This document shows, piece after piece, positions 1 to 14,397 of a stretch of 64,000 nucleotides of DNA. The notes below the pieces were generated by a model. The model worked only from the letters and a program-made list of their open reading frames with translations, was not told the DNA's origin and ran no database searches. The position numbers and the translations under genes were made by a program. The stretch lies in contig VZSF01002029.1 in the NCBI GenBank assembly GCA_013398295.1, positions 682,001 to 746,000 on the forward strand. Reading direction: 5' to 3'. Position 1 is the stretch's first letter; each line of letters starts with the position of its first letter. The DNA comes from Chionis minor (Eukaryota > Chordata > Aves > Charadriiformes > Chionididae).

Positions 1-3000
1 TGCCACAATACAAATAATAAATGATAATATATTAGACCACCAAAGAACAGCCCTCCAGTTTAATAAATGTAAATCCTCACTTGAGATAGTTAAATCTACT
101 CTGGACTTAGAAATAGACAATATATTTCAGGGAATAATCCTGCTCCAGTAGGGGCATAGCTGACCTATTTTTATCTCCAGCTCCATGAATCACAGAAGTT
201 AAAATGGACGTATTACAGTATCAAATGTCTATTTTGAATGATATAATAGGAGAAATCTTTTGAAGTTCCTTTTCTTTCAGGCACAGCACTCTACATATTA
301 AGCACAATGTAAGGTGCTTATCTTTGAAATATGGAATAAAAGCTGTTGACCTTTTAAACATAAAATCTTGGTGAGCTTTGGTATGGCTTGGTCTAATTAC
401 ATTATAATGGATAGAAGGTAATCTCCTATGTATGCTGTCTAGACACATCATCTCTTATCAGAAATCTCAGGGAAAAAATTGGACCTATGGCAAAGCAGTG
501 ATTTAGCAATCTTTGTTGAAAGACCAGGATACCATGGCTTCATAACAGACAACAAGAGATGCATGACATTGCTAAGCAACGCTATGAGCTAGTGAGGTTT
601 TCTCTGGCTTCATATGGTGTTGTAGTTAAGGAAGTAAGAGCAAGAAAAGAAAGACAAAAACAACCAAATGAACTGAAGACTGTAAGGAAGAAAGCAAAAG
701 AACAAATGGAAAAGCAGGGAAAAAAGGTGTGAATTAATAAAGTAATTGTAGCATATCAAAACTGCTATTCTAGAAAAGCTACAGTATTATCATTTTCTAA
801 TTAAAAAGTCATAAAAAATCAATATGTTTACCAATGGATTTCTCCAGCTAAAATTTCATTATCCTGTTTTCCTTTAAAGGTTATAATTATGTATGGATTG
901 GAAAATGTTTCTTAAAGTAGACTATGCTTTAAAGGGTATCACCATTTGTTAAAGCTCTTCTCCTGCAGGTAGGCTAGAGAATGTTTGAAAACTAAACAAG
1001 TGGGCTCAGAATTGATTGACAGAAGGTTTAAGCATTTCAAAGAATAGAACAATCTGATAAATGGTACAAGCATTCTCTTCGACAGCTTGACAAGTTACTT
1101 GCACTCTAGAAAGCAGAGCTGTTCATTTGTCCATGTCTTTTGTCTTTGTAAGGTTAAGTCTCAGATGATGACAACAGCTTTGTCTCTATGATTAGGCACT
1201 AGGTATGTCGTCTTCTTTTTCTAGTAGAAATATTCACTACTGCGCATCTAATTTTCATGCAGCCAGTGCTGTTAAAATTCTTCCCACCAAAAACCCCAGC
1301 AAGTAACTTTTTTAAAGTATGGCTTGAATTGTTCCTGAAAATAATCAAATCCATGCTCACATGCAAGAGCATCTAGTCTATAACAAAGGCATTATACCAG
1401 CATGCTTTCAATCTAATTACAAAAGGGCACGTTACACTTTCTAAATAAAGTCTTCCGATTCTCTTCCCCTACTCAGATTATTCTTCAGTTCTTTCTAAGG
1501 TCTCTGACTCTCTTGCACAACTTTTGTCTTCTGCCAAAGAAATGACATTTGGAAAAAGATTAATGAACAATTCCAATCCATCTCTCATTCAACGCTGAGG
1601 AGGTGTATTGTCACCTTGTCTACATACACCTCCTTTCAGGGAAATACATTTTGACCTTGTTTTTCCTGGATTACTTCCCAGATAAACTAAAGCTATCATA
1701 CAGATGACAACAGAATTGCTATCTCTTAACTCCTCGAGGAGAGTAGGAGAGATCCTTTGCAACCTCTTGATCGTATGATGCAAAAGCTGATGTTCATTAT
1801 TTCTCACTGTGATCTAAAATAGTTAAGAGGAACATTTAAAATAAACAATTTAAGATGCCATTTTAACAACCATTAGGTGTTCATAATCATTGCACCAGTG
1901 AAAACAGAACGTTCCATTTATCATTAGCCCCCCAGTTGACAAACATTTTTCTAAAAATAAACAATTTAGCTATTTAAAAATAAAAACCATAGATTAGAAA
2001 AAAAGTATCTGACACAAAATATGAGTCTGCAACTTTGTATGCTATTTTCATTCAAGTAAGTCTAAGTTTCTAGTTTCCTACTGTTTTGTAAACACAGGGC
2101 AAGAACCACATGACATTAACTCCCTCAAGAAAGAGCATCAGGTACAGACTAAATAAGCCACAATTTCAGTGTCATTATACTGTTTTCTATCAGATTCATT
2201 AACAGGAGCAAAAGTAATCTTGGTAAACAAGCAACAATTATAAACAGACTCTGGGCTGCAAACCTGTAAAATAATACTACTGACAAAGTTGTCACTTCCT
2301 GACTATTATTTTTGTGTGGGAAGACTGTTTTTCTCCACAGTTTTCTAAGAATTTTCAGTCTTTGAGTGCCTACAATGAGTAGCTTATTTCGCAGTGTCTG
2401 TCAGCCCAGAAGTTGTTTAATTATTTTTTCCATCTTAATGAAAACATGCTTCTCATCTCGATATTAATGGCTAAAAAATATGTTCTGTTAAGACTAAGAA
2501 CTCTCTACTTGCATATCTGGCACGGTTATTCAGGATTTTAAATACGATGTATTTAGAGAAAATTTTACTTTCTGGGTAGAATGACCCCCAGCCCTACCCT
2601 ATTTTGTGCCATGCTTTTAAATCTCTCACTAATACTGAGGGACAGCAGGGAATTATCCTTTAATGAAGTCCAGGAATTACGTAAGAAACTTTTGAAATAT
2701 TTTAGCCGCTTTGGTAAAGGTACTCTTGATTCAGTTTGGGGAATCAGAAGTATTTTTCGACCACAAGAGGGAGCTCATATTGTTCCGTTACGTGCAACAG
2801 CAATGTGTGTGGAGACATACACGGTAATTTGCTTTAAATCCATTTGGTATAGAAATGAAAGGTCATCAGATATATTTTAAAAAGCATGATAAGTACAGAC
2901 GCAAGTTTGAATTCAAGTCAATCTTAATTAAATACTTTTCAATGAAACCAGAATTGTTCCAGATTTTGTTCAACAAAATAAAATGCCACATTTTTAACTA

Positions 3001-3734
3001 TGTTTTTGATCGTGAAAAGATTTATGTCTGCTACTCTTCTACGAGTAACTCCATAGTTTCAGTTAGACCTCTTACAGGATGGCAGATCTCTACCATGATG
3101 AATGATAGCTGCAAAATTCATCCTAGCTTTATACATAATAACAATATACAAATGCTAATGTTCCGAGAACAAATCTCATATTCGCCATCAAGCACTACCA
3201 TGTATAAACTGCAGTAGTAGTAACAGAGTTCTCTGAAGGCTTGCAATACTCTTGAGCCTCTTACCACCAAAATGGAATAATTACCAAAAGAGCAATGTGG
3301 AGAAAGAAATGAGCTTGGTCTGAAGACAGCAAGTATCAGTTGCTGCATCTGCAGCCAGTGAAGACCTACTCCAGCGCAGCCCAAAGAAGGATGCTCCAGA
3401 GAGCTGCGAAAAATGCTGGAAACATGAGAAGTAAATTACATCAACAAAACACATCCTCCTCCATGGCTGGACTGTTTTCCTGAAGATCATTTTCTAATCT
3501 TTAGGCCTGTTGAGTTCTAGATGTCGTGAACTATGAGGCTTTTATCAGTTCCCATGTTCTCCAAACTCCATAGTTAAAAATTTTTGAGATATTTTCTAGC
3601 ACTAAGCCTTCTCTTTATTGTTTCTATTTTCATCTCATTACTTATAGGCCTACACATCTTGACAAACAATCGCACTCTCTTCTTACTGCTTACCTCTTTG
3701 AAACAGTCAGGTCTTATTTGTTTATACATAAACA
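1..3734. other. Non-coding, AT-rich; nothing recognised
   Basis: Short open frames only, none with recognisable similarity. No repeat family identified by eye. Confidence 0.7.
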
Positions 3735-3765
3735 TCCACACACAAATACACAAACACACACACAC
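3735..3765. repeat. Imperfect (CA)n microsatellite
   Basis: A run of CA units with AAATA interruptions, ending in a purer ACACACACACAC tract. Confidence 0.9.
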
Positions 3766-6700
3766 TTGAAGGGCCCTGGAGTTGAGGATGATATAAACCA
3801 GATATTATAACTGTTGAGCATCGAGAAACTGATTCAAGCACAAAATCAAGTAGTGACAGTTCAGGATTTTGGTTTTTTTGGTGAAAGAAAGTATTTCGTG
3901 GATGGTTTGAGATGAAAACTTCAAAATTTTATCTGGGATCTCAAGCATTGCTCATGCTTCACTGGCAATATTTCCCCATGCAGTTTAACTACTTACATAT
4001 GTGTCCAGATATTTGCCTGTAAATGCTCCTTTTCGTGGCCCTTTCAATCATTATTAGAGTTTTCAACAGGGATTACTTATAAAGAAGAAAAAAATCTGAG
4101 AGATACTGTTTTCTGTGCAGATCTATTTCAATGTTATTTAAACATTTATATATTGGTGTATGCTTTACTTTGAAAAACAGAAAAATAACAAGACTGTGGT
4201 CTACCGTGCTGACAGATTTAGCCACAAGTTGTTCCAATAGCTCACTAAAACATAACAAAGTTGTAATTCCCAGAACATGTATGTAGAACATTAGTGGTTT
4301 AAACTAAGTGATGTTTATTGATTTTAAAAGACCACTCCTTTGTGCACATAGCGCTTGGCATGTTCACCCACAATCCATTTTGCTCCCAATAATTTCCCTG
4401 AAGAAAAGCGTACCACCTCCAAAGTCATACTATTATCATTACTAAATTTAAAAAAAATATATATTAAAGGCCTGCAGATATGTAACTCTACGCAGATAGC
4501 ATTGAATTCATTTTATTTGAGCAGAATGTTTTGCTACATCACAAAGCTATACATACCACTTGGTTTTATTGTGATATAAATGCCATTAAACTCCTCAGCA
4601 CATTTCTCAGTGTTGTGTGCTAATTTACATTTAAATTCTGTTCATGTGTCTTCTCAGTAAACTGCACAAAATCAGATTTGCCTTTGTTTTATTACAATGT
4701 AAAATATCATTTGTAGCTTAATAAGTGACGCACACATTTTTTTAAAAAAGACAAAAAAACCAAGGAATAAAATTGGATAGAAGTATCCAGTCTCTCCTCA
4801 CTGCAAATTAAAACAGCAGTTAAGGAGGAAAAAGAAGAGAAAAATCTTATTAAGGGTAATGCTATATACATTTATGTAATAAAAGTATGTCTGACCTTTT
4901 TGCAGTCCCCAAAATTGCCAGCTACTGTAAGGCTTTCCATAAACTGCCTGCCAAATTGACAGAAAAACTGGCCACTTTCCTACAGTCCACATCTGTGTTC
5001 AGTTTGCACGCAGTAAGAAGAACGTAAGACACTGGGAATATTTAATTTGCGCCAATCTGTGACATTATTTCCAATGAGAAAGCTACTTTATCATGGTAAA
5101 GGAATGAAACAGGTGACCAGTACTCTTGATAAGGAATATTTTATTAATAACAGATTGCTTGAGTAGAGAGCTTACTTCTCCATGTTTAAGTCAGTTAAGT
5201 GACTTCACAAAGTCTGACATAAACTTTTTCACTGCAGCAACATCAGAGAGAAAGGGCCATCTCTGTATTGTCCAGAGGCTTGAATCCCAGTCCAAATGTG
5301 GAAAACATTTGCAAGGCTTGGTTTCACTAGTAATGAGCGTTTAATGACACCAGCAAACCACAGTACAAGCAGGCAAAAGAAGCAGCCTTTTCTAAGGAAA
5401 GGTGCAATACTACAGTAGTTTACTTTGGAGCCCGAACTTTGCAATTTGTGTATGTGTGAGATCTTCATTACAAGACATGATTTTGCAAAAATCTCTAATT
5501 GTCTAACAAATGCATTTGTGTTAGCTCAGCAGACCTTTTTCTGCAGCTACACAACAGCAAAGCTACTACCTCAACTCATGCTCTGAGGCTGCCATGGTAT
5601 TCCTCTTTTCCTCTGGGATACAGCTGCTTTAAAACAACCACCACCGCTAGCCCTTTATGCCCTCTCAGAGTTCCTAATTCAAAACTAACTCTTTGAGCAG
5701 CCTCATGACTCCCTAATCCTCAGCACATCTAGCATTAAATGGGAGCTCATGAACTTGTGCAAGTAAAAATGCTTGCTGAATTTAGGTAACTGCTGACTCA
5801 GGACTAAGAAGTCATGTCATGGGTGTTACAAAGATGTAAACTGTCTGTCCATGATTCAAAAACCTCCACATACCCAAAAGAGCCATGTAAAAATGTTTAA
5901 AACGTTCCTTTAATGAATTTACCTCATGACCATTGCTATCTCTACAAATACTATGAAGTTTTCCAAATCTAACACAAGACTAGTATAGAATACAATCCAT
6001 TCTTGATACACATTCTTAAAAGGTATAGCAACAACAAATGCAAAAGCACTGAATTACAACAAAATACTTTCTTGAAAAATGTGGGGTTTGTTATTGCATC
6101 AAAAATAAATTAAAGGTAGCTCTTTTCTATGGAAAGTGAAAAAGTGTTTTTCAGTAATTTTGACTGGAAAATAACTGAAACACGAACATGTCTGCCTGCA
6201 AACATGGGCTTTCATTAAATTACTTTTTAAAAAATCCTAGTTCTGTCTTTAATAGTTCGAGTGCTCTCAAACAAGCCTCGTTAGAGAACAAAGGGAATGT
6301 CCACATTTGCCCTTAATTCAAACAATATCTGTATATTCTTTTTGCCGTTATTTTATTGCTATTCCAGGCTAGTGTTTAATTTAGGAGAGAGTATCTCATA
6401 CATGAGCATAGTCAGGACATCGCTAAAAGGTATGCAAGTTTTTCGTGTGTGTCTTTAATGGAGAAAATATAAGAAGCATAGGATTTACAGTTTGAGGATT
6501 TTATGCTCAACATGAATGCTAGGCTACAATTTTTTTCACAGCAATTTAAGCATTCCAAGGTAGGATTCATTTCCATACCTTGTTTATCTTCCATAAGGTC
6601 AGCCTCTGGTGTTATTTTGACAAAGATTTTTTTTCCTTCCTCTCCGTAAAAGAAAAAACAACAACCAATGTCTCTGAAAAAGAAGTGGGAATATCCATCT

Positions 6701-9700
6701 GTCTTTTGGGGACTTGTAATTAGGCAGAGGATAGAATCAAAGCATGGCAGTGACAGCAAACAACGCAGCACACCAAGAAGCCAGACATGAAGAGTCTGCC
6801 ACACATCTAAAGAAAAGGAACAACCACAGTTATTTTACCAGTTAAGCAAACCCAGATATTTTCCAACTTTTATTTCTCCAATGGAATGGTCCTGGCCCCA
6901 AAATAAACTTAATTAACTATCTTGGAAATATGCATCAGGTTGCATTTTCTGGGAGTTTCACATAGATTGCAACATGAAACTGTTTGAATATCAGCTTTTT
7001 TCCTCTCAGTGGCATACCTCCCTACGTATCCTTGTTCTGTTCCAGTGCTGAAGTAGAAGTGGTGTGAGAACGAACAAAACGAGTTCATTTCTGCCTCTAT
7101 GGTTTTAGTCTGCACTTGAGAGCAGTTTGAGGTTTTTTGCTTTGTCTGGTTGGCAGAGCTTACCCTCTATAAAGAAAATGCTGCCGCCAATTAATATGTA
7201 GGACAAAACTTCACAAAAGGAGATGGGTCAAAGAAAAACTTTTCATTTCATGGCATTTAATCTCATCTGCTTCAGCTAATTCTAAGATCTTATAGGGCAC
7301 TCCAGACTCAAATATTTGGCATGGAAGGATGAATAAAGAATTGAATTTGATCTATGAGCATTTTCCAAATTCACTCGTGTCCTCACTCTTGACTTATTGG
7401 TCTCCCTGTATTAAAGTATTCTCATCTAGTTTTTATATAAACTACTGCACATGGTTGCACCTGCAAGCTGGTCAGTGAGGAATTTAGGAAACCACAGAAA
7501 AGGAGGCTACTGCCATCATTTGTGACAGTTTTTAAATGCCTTAACAGCATGAGACAAGAGGAACAGATTGCCATGTTAGGCAGGAAAGCAAAGTCTCAGG
7601 GGAGTATTTGACAAATACTAACCTTAGGTGAATTGGACTACTGAAAAGTACTTTTAAAGATGCTATTAGTTGTTTTGCTGGAGATTTGCATTTATAATAT
7701 GGACACTGTATTATACATAACTTAGTCCATACCTAAGATAGCTAAAAAGTAATTAGCGAGGCTATAACCAATAAAAAAACCCACAAATTAAAACTGAAGT
7801 GACCCCTAGCACGTGAGCAAACAATGCAAAAAAGCAGGCTTTCTAGGCTGCTGTGGCACAACCAGTAGCACTTCCTTCTCATGGACAGCAAAGCGCTCTG
7901 GAGTTATTTGTTCCTAGTGTGGGACAGGATCTGCCTCTGTGTTCGTTCATGCTGTCGTCCTGCGAGGCGAATCTAAGGACAGTACAGCTTCCAGATGGAG
8001 AGAGGCCCTTCATGAACTAAGGATAAAATGTAAACTTAGCAAACAATAAAGACATTTTTGAAAATGTTTCACTGCATGAATTTGGTTCGGTTGCAATCAC
8101 CCAGACAGGGCTGCTTCACAAAAGGGCGATTTGCAAAAAATGAATATGAAATTGTATGGTGCATGTCTTACGTAGGGGGTGGCACATGCCAGCAAGTGAC
8201 TGCTCATCTTTATCGCTTTCAGATATATTGTTGATAGACTTGGCACTCAGTCTACTAAAATTTCCTTTGGAAAGCTAAAAATCTGACTTTGCTGGACATG
8301 TCTGAGAAAGTTTCCAGGGCTTCGGTTGTTCTAATTTTGGACTTCACACCTGTCTATATTGCACAAGCAGGTTCATCAGCTGCAGATCATACTTGAAACA
8401 AGTCATGTTGTCACCATGAAAAATCATCATCTTTACACATTTGCATCACATTTATGTTTTTAGCCTTACCCTAATGCGCTCATTTAAAATCAACTGCAAT
8501 CTTTCAAACATAATGTTATTCATGTGCGTAATTATTTAGAAGATCAGGTCCCTGGAGTTCTCGATGCATTTCTCATTAACTTCCACAAGGTTTGGGTTGC
8601 TGTTTTGTAAATGATTATATTTTATACGTACTTAAAGGCATAGAGAACATTTTGGAAGAAATAAAACTTTTTCTAATGAATATTCACTATTTTTATACTG
8701 AAAAACACCTTTTACCGGAGAAACTCTCACTTAGCCAAACTCATTGAATGCTGACTTATTCTAAGAAAGTACTTTGCATTGCTTTCTGTACGTATTTACA
8801 TACATATTGGTCAGAAAGCTCATAGAGCAATGAACAATTATCTACCTACAAGATGAATACTTAGCATATAATAAAATTGACTTATTTACTATGAATTACC
8901 ACACACAAAATACACAAACGCATTCAGACAGACTGAAATGTGTAATGCCACCAAAAGGGATAAATCAATGCTTAGGTAATTATTTTAATGACACTCTAGC
9001 ATAAACATTAATCAGAAAAAATGCAACATGCAATTTCATTCTATGAAAGCTTAGTTTAACAGCTACTTAAAGAAGATAAATGGAAGGTGGCTTAAGGGAA
9101 GTCATGTTAGGTTCAAGACTAAATCTTGGATGAAAGCCTTTGCAAAAGTTGTTCTCTGTGACTAAATGTGAAGCACTATGAGGTTTCTAGATTTCAAACT
9201 ATTTCAGTTGTGGGAATAACCAGCAACTTCAAGACAGCTGAAACTGGATGTTGCACAGGTTTGAACTGTAGCTGCCTGCTTTACTTTTGCTCTGTATAAA
9301 CAGTGGACTGCCTGACTACTGATCCCATGGACACCTCGAAGCAATCTATTTCTTTTGGTGACTCTTAAGTTTTAGCAATACCTTTGACATAAATGTTAGT
9401 GAGAGGTAAGGGAAATATTTTTTAAGTGTCATGCATTTCAGCAGGCCTGTTTGTAATTTCAAAGGGTGTCTACGTTTGAACAGTTTGCTGGGTTAGGCCC
9501 TATATCAGAACCACCTATCTAATTACTGTTGTTTCACAAACAGTTCTGTCACAAACCCAGCAGACCACACGTTGTCTTCAGCCTATTAATCTACCAGTTA
9601 CCGTAACGCTTTTCTGCAATACACTGAAGTAGAATTTATATCTAGAGATGGGGTTAGCTCCCTCATAATTTTAAGATTTAGCTTTTCAGATAACTGTCAG

Positions 9701-12700
9701 GAGAGATGTTGCTCAGCCAGTGAAGTATACTGGTCCTGAAAAACGATCAAATGTATTGCCCAGCAGGGTCTTTGCCAAGAGTTTCATTCTTTTTTCTCTT
9801 AATTCAAATAGTTCTTATCGCCAGACACACAGGATGCATCCAAATGAGTACAAACAGAAGCCAGATAGAGAAGATTATTTTCTTGGTCAGCCATTGAATG
9901 TTTAGTTAGGTCCTCGGCTCTGCCTTACTCTCCTGTGTAACCCTAGATGCAGAGCTTGAGTAGCTCATGTGTAAAACAGAACAATACGTCCCTGTCTCAG
10001 CACGTAGGGTATGCACGTTCACTTCAAAGAAGGAACTGTCTGCCGTTCAAAGCCCTCTTCTCCCGGTATTCATACTGAACTAACAGTCTTAAAGAAAGTA
10101 TGTCAACAACATTCACTAGGCGTATTGCATTACACAGAACCAAAGCGAGGTTCAAACCTCAGTCACTAATGCATATATGGCTTTAATGAGCTTTTCTTTA
10201 GGAGGTCAGAACAATTTTTCTCATGTCACAGATGGAAAACCAAGATAAGGAAAGGGAATGTCATCTCCTTTATAAGGTGCCTCAACGTGTCACTGGCAAG
10301 CTTGAGTACAAACTCGGGAGTTTTTTGGATAGCACTCACTACTCTGTTGTGGGCAGCACTGATTCTGATCACGTGAAGAACAGCCTTATCCCCAAACTCC
10401 CCAAAACCAAGACTCGGTGCTTCCCTAACACAGAATTCTAGCAAGGGGCACTTACGTCACAGGATGAGTGACTGATAATGAAAATACTGAAGTGACAGAA
10501 ATAGACTTTGTAGTAGTAAAGAAAGTCAATCTATATTTTAACATTTGTGCATTCTACTTGAGATGTTTCTAAAAATAATTTCCTTACTGTTGTCATTGCT
10601 TTTCTTGACTCATGGGATGCCAAGATGGAAATAAAGATAACTAACAAGCTTCAGCTGTGATAGTGCCTTTAATTATTGACGCATGGTTCTTACTTCTCGA
10701 CACTCGCAGACAAAATTAACTATGACAGAATATATCTTTAACAATAGATAAAGTACAGGAATGGCACTGGCACATTAGGATCACTTTATATCCAGAAAAG
10801 TCAAACTCAAAATGCTTAAAATTAAGGACTTCACAGTCACAATATTTGTTTGTTTCCTGGTATTCCTCTTACAAAGACACAAACAAATGAGAACATTCAT
10901 GATTTCCCGATTCTACCATCAAATGCTTTGCAGAGACCTTTGACTATAAGCTTGCGTGGGAGTAAACTGAAGAAGTACTTAAATAGCAATACCAAACTTA
11001 ACAGCTCAGCAACGTGCAAACATTCTTTAATCTTGATCCAATAGTCAAATCATGGCCAAGATAATAGCACGATGGGTTTATTTTGTATTCGTTTAAGGTT
11101 TTACACTAGTACTGCAACAAAGGCACTTACAGTACTCTACCATAAACATATTCTTTCTCCCTTAATCTCAATGTTTGCCTCTCCCAGCTCTCTAGATTTC
11201 CAGGCAGAAAGGCAGAACTTCCATGAGATGCCAAGGATAAGGACCCATGAATCTCCACCTTGTCTTCCAGTTTCCTGTGAAAGACACAGTGATGCTGTGG
11301 TTGTAAACAGACGAGTTGATCCACAGAAAATACTGTGTTGAGAAGGAAAGCAAGGAAAAAGAAAAAAAAAAAANGCAAGCCCCTTGTCTTCACTCAGGTT
11401 CCCGAGTGGCCACTAGCTTGGTACGCGAACAGCAAAGACAACTTTCCTTTGAAGTCAATCCTGCCACTTCGCGGTGGCTGTCCATGAATTGTCATTTCAC
11501 AGTAGGATTCCAGGCACATAAACACTAAGAATATGCCAAGTGGTAAACTGTAAACACACATTTATATAGGGCACAAATAGGGATTTGGAGCACAGCATCA
11601 TTAAATGTATTAAGCAGAACATTAATAGCTTACTTAAGAAAAAAAAAAATTTACAGAGGTCTTGAGGAAAATATTTGCCAAAAATCAGTCTTCATGCAAA
11701 GCAATTATGACACTAATATGATAAAGCAAATTACTTTCTCTCATTCTACTACAAATTTGATATATAGTAACAAGTTAATCACCTTTCTCAAGAGAAAATG
11801 GTGAAAACATCAGGCCATAAAAAATTCAAAATTGTGTCACATTTTTTTCATTCATAACTCAGTACATTCGTGTATTATTCTATTATGTAACAGCCTCCTT
11901 TAATAGTGTCGGTGTGTCAAGCCGTGTGAAAAAGAAAATACATTCCTTTATAGCACAACAGAACGTCAATGATTAATTCACACCAAACCCAAAAGATACT
12001 CAGCTGGAAAAAAGTGTGCGTGATTATTTTTGTATTGCATATACGCAAGACTACAACAGATTAAAAAAGAAAGAAGAAAAAAAAGGCTTAATTTGTTGAG
12101 ATTGTACTGCTGTAGCGCTATTTAATGAATTAGTAATTCAAAATTCTCAGCAAAAGTGCAATGTTATGTTTTGCTGTTTCAGACTGGATAATCAATATTT
12201 CAGAGTACGGACAAGGTGTGATGTAATATTACCACACAAACATCTTGAATGTATGTGAATATTAAATAGGAAATACACATTAATTTTGACATTATTTCCT
12301 TCCATTCCTTCACTTGTTTTTCTCCCCATTATTGGAATAGTATCAGATTTATGTTTGAGTTTTTCCAACACAGAATGTATTCATTTATGGGATAACAATT
12401 CTTTCCATGGCAACCAACCTCCATGTGAGATTCAGGACATGCGAGCTTAATGACGGGTGAGCAGGCACAGAAAAGGTTAGTGGTGTTGAGATGGAGAGGA
12501 TGGTATAGATCTGTCTAGTCCTCTAACCAGAAATTGCTGTGAAATTCTGTAAAATAGTGGCTTTGGTAAACTGAGAAACGAAAGACACTTCTCTCAAGTT
12601 CAGAATTCACGTAATAATAAGTCAAAGTGTGATACATGAGAACAGAAAACATCACCTAGTTTATAATACAGAACATAAAGGAACTTGACTTCTTGTATAC

Positions 12701-13359
12701 TTTTGTGTGGTGCCGTTTTAGTCAGCGTTAAAAATCAGGTTGCTTGTAAAACCACTTTACACACAGGAGCGTTTCAGGTGAAGCCACCTTCGGCGACCAT
12801 TGCAGTCTCAGTGCACAGTGCCCTGGCCGGCGCACGACGCCCACCCGCCTCTCCCAGGCCACGTTGAAAGCAGGGAAAACGGGGGAAAATTCAGCTGCTT
12901 CTGAAACCCACACTTCTTCTTTGGTCATGTTTATTTTTCTGGGGCCTGCCTGGATGTGTAAGCACGCGAAGCCAAGGGCAAACCCCAGACAGCACTAACG
13001 ACCCTTCGAGTGCAAGGGAGCTCTTCCAGAAAGAGCAGTAACACTACCAACTAAAATAAACCTGGAGGTCAGCTTCTAAATTAGCACCGCTGATGAGGCA
13101 GATGTATAAAATGTCGAAATTAACAGCCAATAAATAGAAAGGCGGGTGCTAAGCTGTTAAATGTCTCAGGTAATTCATTTACCCTTAACACGCCTGTTGT
13201 GGTGCATGAGCACTGCGCCACACAGCAACAAGCCTTTCGAAGGAAAAATGAAAAAAATCATAAAATAAATTTTAAAATGGCAATAGAATAATTAAAAAAC
13301 AGTACCTTGAACGATTTTGTCAATGTTACCACCGAAAGTGCTGTACTGTTTCCTCAGGA
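3766..13359. other. Non-coding; nothing recognised apart from an A-run and an N
   Basis: AT-rich with scattered frames up to about 130 codons that show no family features. The G+C and CpG content rises from about 12,780 towards the CpG island. Confidence 0.7.
11374..11374. other. Single undetermined base after an A-run
   Basis: A lone N directly follows a run of A. Unlike the N at 40,647, the sequences on its two sides are not copies of each other, so it looks like an unresolved homopolymer or a small gap. Confidence 0.85.
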
Positions 13360-13620
13360 GCGGCACGGACGGCGCCTGCCCACAGGCAGCGCCGGGCGGC
13401 CGGGCCCCACCAAGATGGCGGCCGGGCCCCACCAAGATGGCGCCCAGGAGGCCGCCCCCCAGCGCCGGGCCCTGCTGGAGACACGGCCCGGCGGCCCCAG
13501 CGCTCCCTGCCGTTCCCCCAGGCACCTTGCTGCCCAGGCTGAACAGTTTTGTTCGGAGGGGGCCAGGCTGCCTCTTCCCACCCTCTCCCTCCCCCCCTGC
13601 CTAATGAGGCCTAACTGAGC
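13360..13620. promoter_or_regulatory. Isolated CpG island with tandem YY1-like sites
   Basis: In a strongly AT-rich region this stretch is dense in CpG and G+C. It contains a perfect 22-bp tandem duplicate (13,399-13,420 and 13,421-13,442), each unit carrying CCACCAAGATGGCG. The first unit followed by GC gives AAGATGGCGGC, the classic YY1 motif of TATA-less vertebrate promoters. A less dense CpG zone extends left to about 12,780. No known gene starts here in the METTL15-KCNA4 interval as far as I recall, so a promoter for a non-coding RNA, an enhancer CpG island or a GC-rich insertion are all possible. Promoter function is inference. Confidence 0.5.
13399..13442. repeat. Two perfect tandem copies of a 22-bp unit
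   Basis: The unit gccgggccccaccaagatgg plus cg is present twice without a gap. It lies within the CpG island and duplicates the AAGATGGCG motif. Confidence 0.95.
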
Positions 13621-13879
13621 TACCGGGGCTGGGAACAGGCGGGGCCGTGGCCCTCCTCCGCCCCACGCCTGTGTTTGGGAATTACGGGGAATGAGCGTCA
13701 GTAAGTAAATAAGGCAAAACAAATAACGTGCTCGAATCGGAAGGAGAAGGGTGAACAAACGGATGCTGTTGAAAAGGAATACGTGCGTTATAAAATGAGC
13801 AAAATGTTTTCTGTATTTTAAAATTTTGTTGTCAGTGAAAATGACCAGCCAACCAGTTGATGAAGGTGACGGTGAGACC

Positions 13880-14397
13880 CCACCCCGCCCCCTGCAGTCC
13901 TGCATCTGGCTCTGGGGCCTCCAACCCAAGGAGGACATGGACCTGTTGGAGCGGGTCCAGAGGAGGCCACAAAGATGATCCGAAGGCTGGAGCACCTCTG
14001 CCATGAGGACAGGCTGGGAGAGCTGGGGTTGTTCAGCCTGGAGAAGAGAAGGCTCCAGGGAGACCTGATAGCCCCTTCCAGTACCTGAAGGCACCCTGCA
14101 GGAAAGCTGGGGAGGGACTCTTCATCAGAGAGTGTGGTGATAAGATGAGGTGGAATGGTTTTAAACTGAAAGAGGGGCGATTTAGATTAGATATTAGGAA
14201 GAAATTCTTTACTGTGAGGGTGGTGAGACACTGGCCCAGGTTGCCCAGAGAAGCTGTGGTTGCCCCATCCCTGGAGGTTCAAGGCCAGCTTGGACGGGGC
14301 TTGGAGCAACCTGGTCCAGTGGGAGGTGTCCCTGCCCAGGGCAGGGGGGTGGGACTAGGTCATCTTTAAGGTCCTTTCCAACCTAAACCATTCTGTG
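13880..14397 (+). mobile_element. CR1 LINE 3'-end fragment
   Basis: The sequence reads in sense through the conserved CR1 3' region: blocks such as AAGATGATCCGAAGGCTGGAGC, GAGAGCTGGGGTTGTTCAGC, TTAGATTAGATATTAGGAAG and CATCTTTAAGGTCCTTTCCA, ending in one copy of the terminal ATTCTGTGA unit near 14,388-14,397. CR1 inserts without a regular target duplication, and none is seen. The 5' edge is blurred because it abuts a GC-rich tract; I placed it where the CTGGGGCCTCCAA-type homology begins. No coding part of ORF2 is retained. Confidence 0.92.

Noticed and set aside
6412..6804. Minus-strand frame of 130 codons
   Set aside because: No recognisable domain, no splice context and no conserved composition; consistent with chance in 64 kb.
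10150..10162. GGTTCAAACC, resembling a tRNA/SINE B box
   Set aside because: No matching A box at the right distance, no cloverleaf and no A-rich tail.
11316..11528. Frames reading through the N at 11,374
   Set aside because: They include an undetermined base next to an A-run and have no family similarity.
13354..14094. Minus-strand open frame of 246 codons
   Set aside because: Its first part is the antisense of the CR1 fragment and its last part is the antisense of the GC-rich CpG island. The translation has no domain character, so it is a chance frame.
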